Shown here in pieces: positions 17,370-26,693 of a DNA stretch of 64,000 nucleotides. The notes under the pieces are model-generated. The model saw nothing but the letters and a program-made list of their open reading frames with translations, was not told where the DNA came from and did no database searches. The translations under genes were made by a program, and so were the position numbers. The stretch lies in NCBI GenBank assembly GCA_001281695.1, contig LJIE01000001.1, positions 2,370,586-2,434,585 of the forward strand. Reading direction: 5' to 3'. Source of the DNA: a bacterium 336/3 (GTDB taxonomy: Bacteria; Bacteroidota; Bacteroidia; Cytophagales; Thermonemataceae). Position 1 is the first letter of the stretch, and the number at the start of each line of letters is the position of its first letter.

Positions 17370-18030
17370 AATTTCTTGTTCCAAATAATAAACTACCCAC
17401 TCGTACCATAGTAGAACCTTCTTGAACGGCAAGGGCATAATCGCCACTCATACCCATTGAAAGCTCTTGGATATCAACATTATCTTGCTTATAAGAAGTT
17501 TTACATTCATCATAAAATTTTTTGAGACCAGAAAACTCTTTTTTGATCTGTTCTGTATTTTCTGTAAAACTTGCCATACCCATAAAACCTACAATCTTGA
17601 TATTTTGGAGGATTTTTAATTCTTCAGAATCTAAAATTTCCTTGACTTCATCAAAGTCAAGCCCAAATTTAGTTTCTTCTTGAGCAATATAAATCTGTAA
17701 CAAACAGGCTATTACACGATTATTCTTCATTGCTTGTTTGTTGATTTCTTGCAATAATTTAAGACTATCGACAGAATGAATAAGATGTATAAAAGGAGCT
17801 ATGTACTTGACTTTATTGGTTTGTAAATGTCCAATCAGATGCCAGCGAGTATCTTGAGGCATTTGCGATTGTTTATCTACCATTTCTTGTACTTTATTTT
17901 CACCAAAATCTCTACAACCAGCTTCATAAGCTTCTATCAAGTCAGGTAGAGGTTTTGTTTTGCTTACAGCTATCAATTTACAAGCTCCTAAAGCGTTTAA
18001 AATGTCTGTGTATTTGTCTTTTAAAAACAT
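17368..18030 (-). CDS. YggS-family pyridoxal phosphate homeostasis protein
   Basis: A 220-residue single-domain PLP-binding TIM-barrel protein (PROSC/YggS family). The cofactor lysine is K24 in IAVSKTKP. Other family motifs are FGENKVQEM, WHLIGHLQTNK, the GLDF segment and the C-terminal SMGMSGDYALAVQEGSTMVRVG. The family controls free PLP and affects amino-acid pools without known catalysis. Length is normal. It is divergent from the GH3 gene. Confidence 0.95.
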   Translation of the reverse strand: MFLKDKYTDILNALGACKLIAVSKTKPLPDLIEAYEAGCRDFGENKVQEMVDKQSQMPQDTRWHLIGHLQTNKVKYIAPFIHLIHSVDSLKLLQEINKQAMKNNRVIACLLQIYIAQEETKFGLDFDEVKEILDSEELKILQNIKIVGFMGMASFTENTEQIKKEFSGLKKFYDECKTSYKQDNVDIQELSMGMSGDYALAVQEGSTMVRVGSLLFGTRN

Positions 18031-18165
18031 TGTATTTTTTTTATATTTTTATTGTACTTTTCAAATTTTTGTATTTTTTTTTGGAAAATTCCTAAAAAGT
18101 TTTCAATTTAGATGTGCCAAATTCAAAACTCTGTTTGAAATAAACACTTAAACTATTCTAATGTT

Positions 18166-19725
18166 ATGGCTATTCTTGGAAAACTCCTTAAAAACGGCAT
18201 AAAATTAAGAAAAAGCATTGAACAAGAAAAAAAATCACCTTTTCAACTGCAAAAAAAAGAACTCCTAAAACTTTTGACAACTGCTGAGCATACAGCTTTT
18301 GGTAAAACATATCATTTTCAGGAAATTATAGAAAATATTCAAAATAGCCCTAAAGCCAGCCGAGAGTTTTATGAGCTTTATAAAAAGCATGTACCAACAT
18401 ATAACTACAACAAAATTTATAATCAGTGGTGGCATAGAGCCAAAGAAGGTGAAAAAGATGTATGTTGGAAAGGACAGATTAAATATTTTGCATTGAGTTC
18501 AGGTACTTCGGAGTCTGCCAGTAAATACATTCCTATTACCAAGGATATGATAAAGGCTATTCGTAGAACAAGTATACGTCAAATACTTGCATTAGCCAAT
18601 TATCCAAATTTACCGAGTAAATTGTATGAAACAGGTATTCTGATGTTGGGTGGAAGCACACATCTCAATTTCAATGGAATGTACTTTTCAGGTGATTTGA
18701 GTGGTATTACAGCTTCTAAAATTCCTTTTTGGTTTCAACATTTTTATAAACCAGGCAGAAAGATAGCTAAAAATACAGATTGGAATGCCAAATTAGAGGA
18801 AATTGTATTACAAGCTCCCAAGTGGGATATTGGTTATGTTGCGGGCGTTCCTGCTTGGATTCAAATTCTTTTAGAGAAAATTATAGCTCATTATCAGGTA
18901 AAAAATATCCATGAAATATGGCCTAACCTGACGATTTATGCTCATGGCGGTGTAGCTTTTGAGCCTTACAAAAATAGCTTTTCTAAACTTTTGGGTAAAG
19001 AGTTATTGTATTTGGAAACATATTTGGCTTCAGAAGGCTTCATAGCTTTTCAAGCTCGTCCTGACGGGGAACTACAATTGGTATTGAATAATGGAATATT
19101 TTTAGAATTTGTGCCATTCAATGAAAAGAATTTTGATATAAATGGAGAAATAATTGAAAATCCTGAAACATTCATGATTGATGAAATAGAAGAAGGAAAA
19201 GAATATGCTATTTTACTTTCTACTTGTGCGGGAACATGGCGTTATCTGATAGGCGATACTGTAAAACTGGTAGATAAAAAACATTCTGATATTATTATTA
19301 CAGGTAGAACAAAACATTTCTTGAGTTTGTGTGGTGAGCATTTGTCTGTGGATAATATGAACAAAGCTATTGAAAGTGTGGCGAGTGATATGGGCTTTAT
19401 GGTGAAAGAATTTACAGTAGCAGGAGTAAAACATGATACTTTATTTGCTCACCACTGGTATATTGGAACAGATGATGTAGTGAATGCTGAAGAAATAAAA
19501 GCTCGTTTGGATGCAAAATTATGCGATTTGAATGATGACTACAAAGTAGAACGTAGTGCAGCCCTGAAAGATGTACTAGTTCAGGTATTACCCACACACA
19601 TATTTTATGATTGGATGCGTTCGAAAGGCAAAGAAGGAGGACAAACCAAATTTCCAAGAGTTGTAAAAGGCGATATTATGAAAGATTGGCAGAATTATGT
19701 AGCTCAACATAGTATCAAAATATAA
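18166..19725 (+). CDS. GH3-family acyl-adenylating enzyme
   Basis: A 519-residue member of the GH3 family (ANL superfamily), best known as plant jasmonate/auxin-amido synthetases. The nucleotide-binding loop is ALSSGTSESASKYIPIT. Further motifs are LETYLASEGFIAFQ, WRYLIGDTVKLV and the hinge ITGRTKHFLSLCGEHLS. Bacterial relatives are widespread in Bacteroidota and cyanobacteria and their substrates are unknown. The fold predicts adenylation of a carboxylate followed by amide formation. The gene is followed 80 bases later by a secreted DUF2490 protein. Confidence 0.9.
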   Translation: MAILGKLLKNGIKLRKSIEQEKKSPFQLQKKELLKLLTTAEHTAFGKTYHFQEIIENIQNSPKASREFYELYKKHVPTYNYNKIYNQWWHRAKEGEKDVCWKGQIKYFALSSGTSESASKYIPITKDMIKAIRRTSIRQILALANYPNLPSKLYETGILMLGGSTHLNFNGMYFSGDLSGITASKIPFWFQHFYKPGRKIAKNTDWNAKLEEIVLQAPKWDIGYVAGVPAWIQILLEKIIAHYQVKNIHEIWPNLTIYAHGGVAFEPYKNSFSKLLGKELLYLETYLASEGFIAFQARPDGELQLVLNNGIFLEFVPFNEKNFDINGEIIENPETFMIDEIEEGKEYAILLSTCAGTWRYLIGDTVKLVDKKHSDIIITGRTKHFLSLCGEHLSVDNMNKAIESVASDMGFMVKEFTVAGVKHDTLFAHHWYIGTDDVVNAEEIKARLDAKLCDLNDDYKVERSAALKDVLVQVLPTHIFYDWMRSKGKEGGQTKFPRVVKGDIMKDWQNYVAQHSIKI

Positions 19726-19805
19726 ATAGTAATACAATTATAAAAAATTGTAAAACAATTATATGTTTTTAAAGTTTTCTTGAAAACACAAGCTTTAAAA
19801 ATTTC

Positions 19806-20519
19806 ATGAAAACAGTTTTTTTGACTTTTCTTGTTTTGATAACATTGCCTGCTTTTGCACAAGAGGGAGAAATACTACATGATGGTCTATTTTGGGGAAT
19901 AGCAGGTACAAATATTACAAAACAAAACTCTCCTTGGGGTGTAGATTTGAGCGTTCAGAATAGAATGTACAAGAATTTTTCGAGATTACAAACAATTTTG
20001 GGAACAGTACATTTGAATTACAGAAGACCTAATCAGCCTTGGGGATTTGCTGTAGGCTATATTGGTGGCGTTTTTGAACCTTTGGGGGTACTTCATATTG
20101 CTCAAGGGCGTATCAATCGGTTTGGAACACTTGCCAATGGAAAAATACCTTTTGTAGCTCGTTTGAGTTATGATAGGTTATGGGCAAATCCGATATATGA
20201 AACAGATGTAAGAACACCTGTCAATCATCGTTGGCGTTTGCTGGGACAAATTACACCACCTATTACCAAAAAAATAAGTGGATTTTTAGCTTTTGAGCCT
20301 TTTATCATCAGAAGAGGTTTGTGGTTTAGTGAAACAAGAGGGCAGGCTGGTTTTCGTTTTTTAATGAAAAATGCCAATTTGGATGTATTGTACTTCAACA
20401 GATGGTTAAAACCTATTAATGAAAGAGATTTGACACGATTTGAGCATGTTTTTCAAGTAATTTATATGCACAGAATTCAATTCAAGTCCAATAAACAAAC
20501 CGAAAATTCAACAAATTAA
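19806..20519 (+). CDS. DUF2490-type outer-membrane protein
   Basis: A 237-residue protein with a signal peptide cleaved near PAFAQ. Alternating hydrophobic/aromatic strands follow (WGVDLSVQNRMY, HLNYRRPNQPWGFAVGYIGG, NHRWRLLGQITPP), matching the beta-barrel pattern of DUF2490 proteins. It probably lies in the outer membrane. It starts 80 bases after the GH3 gene and ends eight bases before the next gene, so the next gene is co-transcribed. Confidence 0.7.
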   Translation: MKTVFLTFLVLITLPAFAQEGEILHDGLFWGIAGTNITKQNSPWGVDLSVQNRMYKNFSRLQTILGTVHLNYRRPNQPWGFAVGYIGGVFEPLGVLHIAQGRINRFGTLANGKIPFVARLSYDRLWANPIYETDVRTPVNHRWRLLGQITPPITKKISGFLAFEPFIIRRGLWFSETRGQAGFRFLMKNANLDVLYFNRWLKPINERDLTRFEHVFQVIYMHRIQFKSNKQTENSTN

Positions 20520-20527
20520 GATATTGT

Positions 20528-20962
20528 ATGAAAAAGCTCTTAATTCTTTGCCTGTTGCTGATCTGCCAAACGGTTGTTGCTCAAAAAGTTGGAAAAAAAG
20601 ATGATGAAGCATTAAAAGCTATATTAAAAAACCAACAAGAAGCATGGAATAAAGGAGATTTAGATGGTTTTATGGAAGGGTATTGGCAATCAGATTCACT
20701 GAAGTTTGTTGGAAAAAATGGCATTACATATGGCTGGAAGGCAACTTTAGACCGTTATAAAAAAGGTTACCCTGATAAAGCAACAATGGGTGTGTTACAA
20801 TTTACAGTACTTCATACAGATTCTATTAGTAAAAATGCAATCTTGATGATTGGTAAATGGTATCTCAAAAGAGATGAAAAAGGAGATGTCAGTGGGCATT
20901 TTTCGCTTTTATGGCGAAAAATAAAAGGAAAATGGGTGATTTGTGCAGACCATTCGAGTTAA
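20528..20962 (+). CDS. secreted NTF2-like protein (DUF4440/SnoaL type)
   Basis: A 144-residue protein with a signal peptide (cleavage near VVAQ) and one NTF2-like domain. The domain has a helix with the typical NQQEAWNKGDLDGFMEGYW, then strands with FVGKNGITYGW, a helix RYKKGYP and closing strands ending KWVICADHSS. This is the usual shape of DUF4440/YybH proteins, which form a cone-shaped binding pocket, sometimes catalytic. The ligand is unknown. It is the second gene after the DUF2490 protein and ends in a terminator. Confidence 0.8.
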   Translation: MKKLLILCLLLICQTVVAQKVGKKDDEALKAILKNQQEAWNKGDLDGFMEGYWQSDSLKFVGKNGITYGWKATLDRYKKGYPDKATMGVLQFTVLHTDSISKNAILMIGKWYLKRDEKGDVSGHFSLLWRKIKGKWVICADHSS

Positions 20963-20978
20963 AAAGTGATTGTAAAAT

Positions 20979-21006
20979 AAAAGCCTCCTAATTTAGGAGG
21001 CTTTTT
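20979..21006. terminator. bidirectional terminator
   Basis: The palindrome AAGCCTCCTAA / TTAGGAGGCTT is flanked by A and T runs, between convergent genes. Confidence 0.9.
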
Positions 21007-21007
21007 G

Positions 21008-24000
21008 TTACTCTAGAATTATCTTTTTATGAGTTTTACCTTTTTGAGTGCTAACATGTAAAATATAAACTCCTTTAGGTAAGTTAGTTATATCCAAACA
21101 TACAATCGTATCTTTTGTGTTTTGTTGTTGTATTTTATGACCAACTATATTGTAAAGTTCTATCTGAATATTCTGAGAATTGAGCTTGGTTATATCTATA
21201 GATAGTCTTCCTTGTGTGGGATTAGGATAAATAATAATATTTTTACTCCATTCATTTTCTATACTGGTAGGAGAGAGTTCTTCCAGTGTCCTAGCACTTA
21301 CTACATTGCTATATTCAGAGTCACCACCAGCATTTATAGCTTTTATTCGATAGAAATAAGCAGTATTGGCTGTTAAACCTGTATTTGAGTAATTTGTAGA
21401 ATTGACTGGTAAACTTGCAATTTCTGTCCAATTATTTGAACCATCAGCAGAACGTTCAATTTTAAAACCTGTTTCATTATTGGAATTATCAGTCCATGAT
21501 AGGTCAATTTGACTTGATGAAGTAGTAGCTATCATACTAAGATTAGTTGGAGCAATAGGAGGTAATGGTAGAGTTGTAGCACTAGCAATATTAGTGTATA
21601 TAGAGTTTCCACCCATATTGTAAGCCTTTACTCGATAGTAATAAGAAGTATTAGCCATTAAGTTGCTATCTGAGTAGGTTGTAGAATTAATAGGAAGACT
21701 TACTATTTCTGCCCAATTGTTTGAGCCATCAGGAGAGCTTTCAACTTTAAAACCTGTTTCGTTATTAGAGTTATCAGTCCATGATAAATTAATTTGTGTT
21801 TGAGAAATAGTATTTATTGTAAGGTTAGTTGGATTAGCTGAGGGTAAAGGTATATTAGAAACCCATAACTCTGTGCCAGAAGTTGGATGTGTTATAGATA
21901 CAAATAATTTATTGCCTGCGGGAACAAAAACACCAATATTTGAAGAGTTAATATCTTGAAACATTATAGTACCAGCTTCTGTTCCATCACTCTTCCAAGG
22001 TTCTAGACCATGTATACCATTATTAGCACTAAAATATAAAATTCCATCTATATGAGCTAGATTGGTAGCAGAACTATTATTTGCTCCTATATTGATATCT
22101 TTAACCAAAATAGTACCAGCCTCTGTTCCATCACTCTTCCATAGTTCTTCTCCATTAACACCATTATTAGCTGTAAAATATAAAGTTCCATTTGCATTTG
22201 TAAGATTTGATGGTGAACTATAATTCGAACCTTCATTGATGTCTTTAACTAAAACAGTACCAGCTTCTGTTCCATTACTCTTCCATAACTCACGACCTCC
22301 ATTTAAGCTATAAGCTGAGAAAAACAAAGTTCCATTTACATTTGTGAGATGAGAAGGAGAGCTATCACCACCACCTTCATTGATGTCTTTAACTAAAACA
22401 GTACCTGCTTCTGTTCCATTACTTTTCCATAATTCTTTGGCATTAGCATAGTTACTAGCTACAAAAAATAAAGTACCATTTACATTTGTAAGGTTAGATG
22501 GATTTCCAGAAAAATCTCCAGCCCAAATATCCTTAACCATGACTGTACCAGCCTCTGTTCCGTCACTTTTCCATAACTCTATACCCTCTGGATACTTACA
22601 GGCTGTAAAAAATAAAGTTCCATTTACATTTGTAAGCCATGTTAAACTGACACCACACGACATAAACGTAAAATCTTTTACTCTGACTGTCCCTGCTTCT
22701 GTTCCATCACTCTTCCAAAGTTGCATACTCCCAATACCACTAGTGAAATATAAAGTTCCATTTACATTTGTGAGCCATGAAAGACCAATATTTTTAACCA
22801 TTACAGTACCAGCTTCTGTTCCATCACTCTTCCAAAGAGAGTTATTAGCACGAAAAAATAGAGTTCCATTTATGTTTGTAAGATGAGAAGGATAACTACT
22901 ATTTGTCAATAGTGCAATATCTTTAACCATTACAGTACCAGCTTCTGTTCCATCACTCTTCCAAAGTTCAGAGCCATGTATACCATCATCTGCTACAAAA
23001 AACAAAGTTCCATTTATATTGACCAGATTACTGGGATTGCTATTATCAGGTATTGTAGAAATATCTTTAACCATTACAGTACCAGCTTCTGTTCCATCAC
23101 TCTTCCAGAGTTCAAAACCATATATACCATTATTTGCATTAAGATATAAAGAATTATTTATATTATAAATATTATAACATCCTGAATTTGAACCTAAATA
23201 AATATCTTTAACCATTACAGTACCAGCTTCTGTTCCATCACTCTTCCAGAGTTCATAACCTGTTGCATTATTACCACCAGCAAAATATAAAGTTCCATTT
23301 ATATTAGTTGGTATACTAGTCATGAAAAGACTATTTTTGACCAAGACAGTTCCTGCTTCTGTTCCATCGCTCTTCCATAAAGAGGTTGTACTACTATTAC
23401 CATCATAAACTTGAAAGAACACTATACCATTTACATCTGTTATACTCTGAGCCATATTATTCTTAAGCAAAACTGTTCCTGTTTCTGTTCCATCACTTTT
23501 CCATAGAGAGTTATAAGCACCAAAAAATAAAGCTCCATTGCTAATAATAATATTAGTCATATAAAACGAATCATCTGTTTCTGTACCAATATCTTTAACC
23601 ATGATAGTACCAACTTCTGTTCCATCACTCCTCCATAGCTCACGACCATGAGTTGCAGTATAAGCTGTAAAAAATACAGAGCCATTTAGATATGTGAAGC
23701 TATTAGGTCTACTACTCCCAGCACCAGTATTAATATCCTTAACCATAACTGTTCCATTTCTTGTTCCATCACTCTTCCAGAGTTCTATACCAGTTGTAGA
23801 ACCACAACAATCAACCCCTCCTTGGAAAAACAAAGTTCCATTCACATTAGTAATATGAGAAGGACTACAATATTTAATGTCAACAGTACCAGCTTCTGTT
23901 CCATCACTCTTCCAGAGAAAGCCATTAGATGAGAAAAATAAAGTTCCATTAAGATTTACTAAATTAGTGATGTTACTTCCAACAAGAACTTTAACTAAAA

Positions 24001-24385
24001 CAGTACCAGCTTCTGTTCCATCACTCTTCCAGAGTTCTGGATTATAGATACCACTGTCTGCTATAAAAAATAAAGTACCATCTACATTGGTAAAATATGG
24101 GTCTGATTGAGACATAGTTGAAACAAATCCATTAGCAGTTCCTGCATTAATATCTTTAACCATTACAGTACCAGCCTCTGTTCCATCACTTTTCCAGAGT
24201 TCTCTACCATGTGTGGGAGTGATTGCAGTAAAAAATACAGTACCATTAATATTAATAAAATTCTTAGGTTCACTATTTGAATTACTTGTTCCTGCATTAA
24301 TATCTTTGAGAAGAGAAAGATTCTGAGCAAAACTTGTAATGGATACAAAAATGCTGATGAGAAGAAGGATAATTTTTGTTTTCAT
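21008..24385 (-). CDS. ELWxxDGT-repeat protein with two FN3 domains and T9SS sorting domain
   Basis: A 1125-residue secreted protein. It has a signal peptide (MKTKIILLLIS to TSFAQ), then 17 copies of a motif reading ELWKSDGTEAGTVMVKDI with small changes, every roughly 35-60 residues. This is the ELWxxDGT (AVS) repeat of Bacteroidota, predicted to fold as a propeller or solenoid. Two fibronectin type III domains follow, near-identical around LSWTDNSNNETGFK. A type A T9SS sorting domain ends the protein (IIYPNPTQGRLS, GVYILHV, KKIILE). The start at 24385 is preferred to an ATG at 24412, because the promoter -7 box lies so close that transcription would begin at about 24410. Confidence 0.9.
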   Translation of the reverse strand: MKTKIILLLISIFVSITSFAQNLSLLKDINAGTSNSNSEPKNFININGTVFFTAITPTHGRELWKSDGTEAGTVMVKDINAGTANGFVSTMSQSDPYFTNVDGTLFFIADSGIYNPELWKSDGTEAGTVLVKVLVGSNITNLVNLNGTLFFSSNGFLWKSDGTEAGTVDIKYCSPSHITNVNGTLFFQGGVDCCGSTTGIELWKSDGTRNGTVMVKDINTGAGSSRPNSFTYLNGSVFFTAYTATHGRELWRSDGTEVGTIMVKDIGTETDDSFYMTNIIISNGALFFGAYNSLWKSDGTETGTVLLKNNMAQSITDVNGIVFFQVYDGNSSTTSLWKSDGTEAGTVLVKNSLFMTSIPTNINGTLYFAGGNNATGYELWKSDGTEAGTVMVKDIYLGSNSGCYNIYNINNSLYLNANNGIYGFELWKSDGTEAGTVMVKDISTIPDNSNPSNLVNINGTLFFVADDGIHGSELWKSDGTEAGTVMVKDIALLTNSSYPSHLTNINGTLFFRANNSLWKSDGTEAGTVMVKNIGLSWLTNVNGTLYFTSGIGSMQLWKSDGTEAGTVRVKDFTFMSCGVSLTWLTNVNGTLFFTACKYPEGIELWKSDGTEAGTVMVKDIWAGDFSGNPSNLTNVNGTLFFVASNYANAKELWKSNGTEAGTVLVKDINEGGGDSSPSHLTNVNGTLFFSAYSLNGGRELWKSNGTEAGTVLVKDINEGSNYSSPSNLTNANGTLYFTANNGVNGEELWKSDGTEAGTILVKDINIGANNSSATNLAHIDGILYFSANNGIHGLEPWKSDGTEAGTIMFQDINSSNIGVFVPAGNKLFVSITHPTSGTELWVSNIPLPSANPTNLTINTISQTQINLSWTDNSNNETGFKVESSPDGSNNWAEIVSLPINSTTYSDSNLMANTSYYYRVKAYNMGGNSIYTNIASATTLPLPPIAPTNLSMIATTSSSQIDLSWTDNSNNETGFKIERSADGSNNWTEIASLPVNSTNYSNTGLTANTAYFYRIKAINAGGDSEYSNVVSARTLEELSPTSIENEWSKNIIIYPNPTQGRLSIDITKLNSQNIQIELYNIVGHKIQQQNTKDTIVCLDITNLPKGVYILHVSTQKGKTHKKIILE
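21960..24250. repeat. tandem coding repeat array (17 ELWxxDGT units)
   Basis: A near-identical DNA core of about 40 bases (for example GTACCAGCTTCTGTTCCATC on the plus strand) recurs 17 times at irregular spacing of roughly 100-200 bases inside one gene. Spacers differ in length and sequence. Several cores are identical at DNA level. Confidence 0.85.
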
Positions 24386-24416
24386 GAAATGATGAATTAT
24401 AAAGGTTTTCATATCA

Positions 24417-24424
24417 CAAAAATA
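24417..24424 (-). promoter_or_regulatory. -7 box of the ELWxxDGT gene
   Basis: The minus strand reads TATTTTTG (24424-24417), a perfect TAnnTTTG. The predicted transcription start is about 24410, which excludes the upstream in-frame ATG as start codon. No clear -33 element was found. Confidence 0.45.
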
Positions 24425-24506
24425 TTAACTTTAAAACATAAAACCATCATTTATCTACAAAATAAATTCGTGCATTTAAAAATTCTGACATTTCAAATAT
24501 TTTAAT

Positions 24507-24514
24507 TAGATTTG
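24507..24514 (+). promoter_or_regulatory. -7 box of the thiolase gene
   Basis: TAGATTTG (24507-24514) is a perfect TAnnTTTG, preceded by TCTG 19 bases upstream as a weak -33. The predicted start of about 24521 lies downstream of an in-frame Met codon at 24512, so translation begins at 24548. Confidence 0.5.
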
Positions 24515-24547
24515 CTGATATTCATGTTCTTAATTCTTCACAATTCT

Positions 24548-25753
24548 ATGGCAGAAGCATTTATTTATGATATAGCTCGTACACCACGAGGAAAAGGCAA
24601 AAATGATGGTTCTTTACATACCATTCAGCCCATAACACTTTTAACAACTGTTTTACAAGCTCTTAGAGATAAAAATCAGTTAGATACATCTTTAATTGAA
24701 GATATTATCATTGGTTGTGTTACACCAGTAGCCGAACAAGGGGCAGATATTGCCCGTACAGCTGCTATTGTGGCAGGCTATGCTGAAACTACAGCAGGCG
24801 TACAGATTAACCGTTTTTGTTCTTCTGGACTGGAGGCTATCAATATGGCTGCTGCATATATTATGTCAGGGCAGTTTGATGCTTTGATTGCTGGTGGAGT
24901 AGAGTCTATGTCTCGTATCCCGATGGGTTCAGATGGAGGAGCTTTGTTTACAAGCCCTGCTATTGTTGCTAAACATAAAATTGTACCTCAAGGCATTTCT
25001 GCCGATTTGATAGCTTCCAAGTATGGTTATAAACGTTCAGATTTGGATGCGTACGCTGTCGAATCGCATAAAAGAGCTTATCAGGCTCAACTAAACGGAT
25101 ATTTCAAATCTATTATCCCTGTAAAAGACCAAGCAGGCTTTACAATTTTGGATAGTGATGAGACTGTTCGTCCTGAGACAACGCTTGAAACCTTAGCTAA
25201 ACTACAACCTGCTTTTGCCATGATGGGGCAAATGGGGGGGCTTGATAATTTAGCTTTGATGCAATACCCTGAAGTTGAGAAAATTGACCATGTACACCAT
25301 GCAGGCAATAGTTCAGGTATTGTAGATGGTTCGGCTGTTACTTTGTTGGGTAACAAAGAGTTTGGTGTAAAAACTGGTTTGAAACCCAGAGCTAAGATTA
25401 AAGCATTTACCATTATCGGCTCTGAACCAACCATTATGCTGACTGGTCCTGTGCCTGCTGTTCAGAAAATACTGAAAAAGAATGGCATGCAAGCCAACGA
25501 TATTGATTTGTATGAAGTAAATGAGGCTTTTGCAGTAGTGCCTATGTTTTTTATGGATGCTTTGGGAGTATCGCATGATAAGGTGAATGTAAATGGCGGA
25601 GCTATTGCTTTAGGACACCCTCTTGGAGCTACTGGAGCCGTTATTTTGGGTACACTTTTGGATGAACTTGAACGTAGGGATAAACAAACTGGTTTGGCAA
25701 CGCTTTGTATTGGTGGAGGTATGGGAATCGCTACGATTATTGAGAGAGTGTAA
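24548..25753 (+). CDS. acetyl-CoA C-acyltransferase (thiolase)
   Basis: A 401-residue thiolase. The nucleophile is Cys91 in NRFCSSGLEAIN. The second half carries NEAFA, then GHPLGATGA (His357) and LCIGGGMG (Cys387), the standard catalytic set. It cleaves 3-ketoacyl-CoA in beta-oxidation or condenses acetyl-CoA. The lack of a neighbouring FadB/FadJ gene leaves the direction open. The RTPRGKG start is typical of the FadA/FadI-type group. The ATG at 24548 fits the family N-terminus (MAEAFIYDIARTP). A bidirectional terminator follows. Confidence 0.95.
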   Translation: MAEAFIYDIARTPRGKGKNDGSLHTIQPITLLTTVLQALRDKNQLDTSLIEDIIIGCVTPVAEQGADIARTAAIVAGYAETTAGVQINRFCSSGLEAINMAAAYIMSGQFDALIAGGVESMSRIPMGSDGGALFTSPAIVAKHKIVPQGISADLIASKYGYKRSDLDAYAVESHKRAYQAQLNGYFKSIIPVKDQAGFTILDSDETVRPETTLETLAKLQPAFAMMGQMGGLDNLALMQYPEVEKIDHVHHAGNSSGIVDGSAVTLLGNKEFGVKTGLKPRAKIKAFTIIGSEPTIMLTGPVPAVQKILKKNGMQANDIDLYEVNEAFAVVPMFFMDALGVSHDKVNVNGGAIALGHPLGATGAVILGTLLDELERRDKQTGLATLCIGGGMGIATIIERV

Positions 25754-25766
25754 GAAAATATGTTTT

Positions 25767-25804
25767 AAATAAAGAGGAATTGTTTACAGTTCCTCTTTAT
25801 TTTT
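25767..25804. terminator. bidirectional terminator
   Basis: The stem AAATAAAGAGGAA / TTCCTCTTTATTT has a ten-base loop and lies between the convergent thiolase and hypothetical genes. Confidence 0.85.
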
Positions 25805-26276
25805 AGTAATCCCAAATTGCGTCAATAAACAAACCTAAATTTGTACAATTCAAAGAAAAATATGAGAACCTATCTATTTTATCAAAATTGATGGGTGCAA
25901 AACAAACAGTATGAAAGGGTTTAGGATATTTGACAGTACCATGTTGTTTAAAATACTTTTTGGGTAATAAGACTATATCTAACATTTTATCATAGTTGCT
26001 ATTATAATAACTAAACACTTGTAGAATATAATTTCTTTTAATATTTAGTTTCAAACCATCGTATTTAAGTTTGGTAAAATACGTAATAAACATAGCCAAG
26101 CTATCATTTCTTATATACCAAAATTTACTAAAATGCTCTGGTTTGCATGTTATAGAATCTTCAATAATTATGATATGATGATTGTTAATTTTTCTTGAAG
26201 AATATTTACTGGTTTGCTCTTGAGCCATCAATTCTAAAGAAAAAAGAAAAAAAAGAATAATCGTGAGTATTTTCAT
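25803..26276 (-). CDS. secreted protein, unknown
   Basis: A 157-residue protein with a signal peptide ending near ELMAQ. The frame also allows a TTG two codons upstream, but the ATG at 26276 gives a normal signal peptide. The mature part has a few Cys, a KISFYF-type alternation and no motif I recognise. It is divergent from the DUF3817 gene and monocistronic. Confidence 0.6.
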   Translation of the reverse strand: MKILTIILFFLFSLELMAQEQTSKYSSRKINNHHIIIIEDSITCKPEHFSKFWYIRNDSLAMFITYFTKLKYDGLKLNIKRNYILQVFSYYNSNYDKMLDIVLLPKKYFKQHGTVKYPKPFHTVCFAPINFDKIDRFSYFSLNCTNLGLFIDAIWDY

Positions 26277-26294
26277 ATCCAATCAAGATTTTTT

Positions 26295-26302
26295 TATTTT
26301 TG
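26295..26302 (+). promoter_or_regulatory. -7 box of the DUF3817 gene
   Basis: TATTTTTG lies 28 bases before the ATG at 26331. No clear -33 was found. Confidence 0.4.
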
Positions 26303-26330
26303 TACCATTTACTACAAATCTACAAAATAA

Positions 26331-26624
26331 ATGCCTGATAAATTTTCTTTGTTTCGTAAAATAGCTTTTATAGAAGGTTGTTCTTATATTCTTCTTTTTG
26401 GGCTTACCATGCCTTTAAAATACTTTTTAAAAATACCACAACCCAATTATATAGTAGGAATAGCTCATGGAATTTTATTTATAGCTTATTGTTTGCTACT
26501 CTTGCAAGTTTGGATAGAATATAGTTGGACTTTTAAAAGAGCTTTTATTGCTTTTTTAGTTTCATTATTGCCTTTTGGAACATTTTGGGCAGAAAAAAAA
26601 GACTGGTTCGGAGAATCCAAATAA
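26331..26624 (+). CDS. DUF3817 membrane protein
   Basis: A 97-residue protein with three hydrophobic helices. Motifs of the DUF3817 (YdzA-like) family are present: an N-terminal FRKIAFIEGCSYILLF, the PLKY segment, VGIAHGILFIAY in the second helix, and a final LLPFGTFWAEKK. The function of the family is unknown. It lies 69 bases upstream of rpoN. Confidence 0.85.
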   Translation: MPDKFSLFRKIAFIEGCSYILLFGLTMPLKYFLKIPQPNYIVGIAHGILFIAYCLLLLQVWIEYSWTFKRAFIAFLVSLLPFGTFWAEKKDWFGESK

Positions 26625-26693
26625 AAAACTTTTTCATTTTTTTTAAAATTGGCAAAATTATTGCTATGTTGCATGCTCTTATGCTAAAAGCTT

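Noticed and set aside
22539-22886. Open frame on the plus strand inside the ELWxxDGT gene
   Set aside because: It is the antisense reading of the repeats, with low-complexity Val/Pro/Ser content and no start context.
21960-24250. Regular repeats resembling a CRISPR array
   Set aside because: The repeats are in frame inside one long gene, encode ELWxxDGT motifs, and have spacers of uneven length that are also coding.
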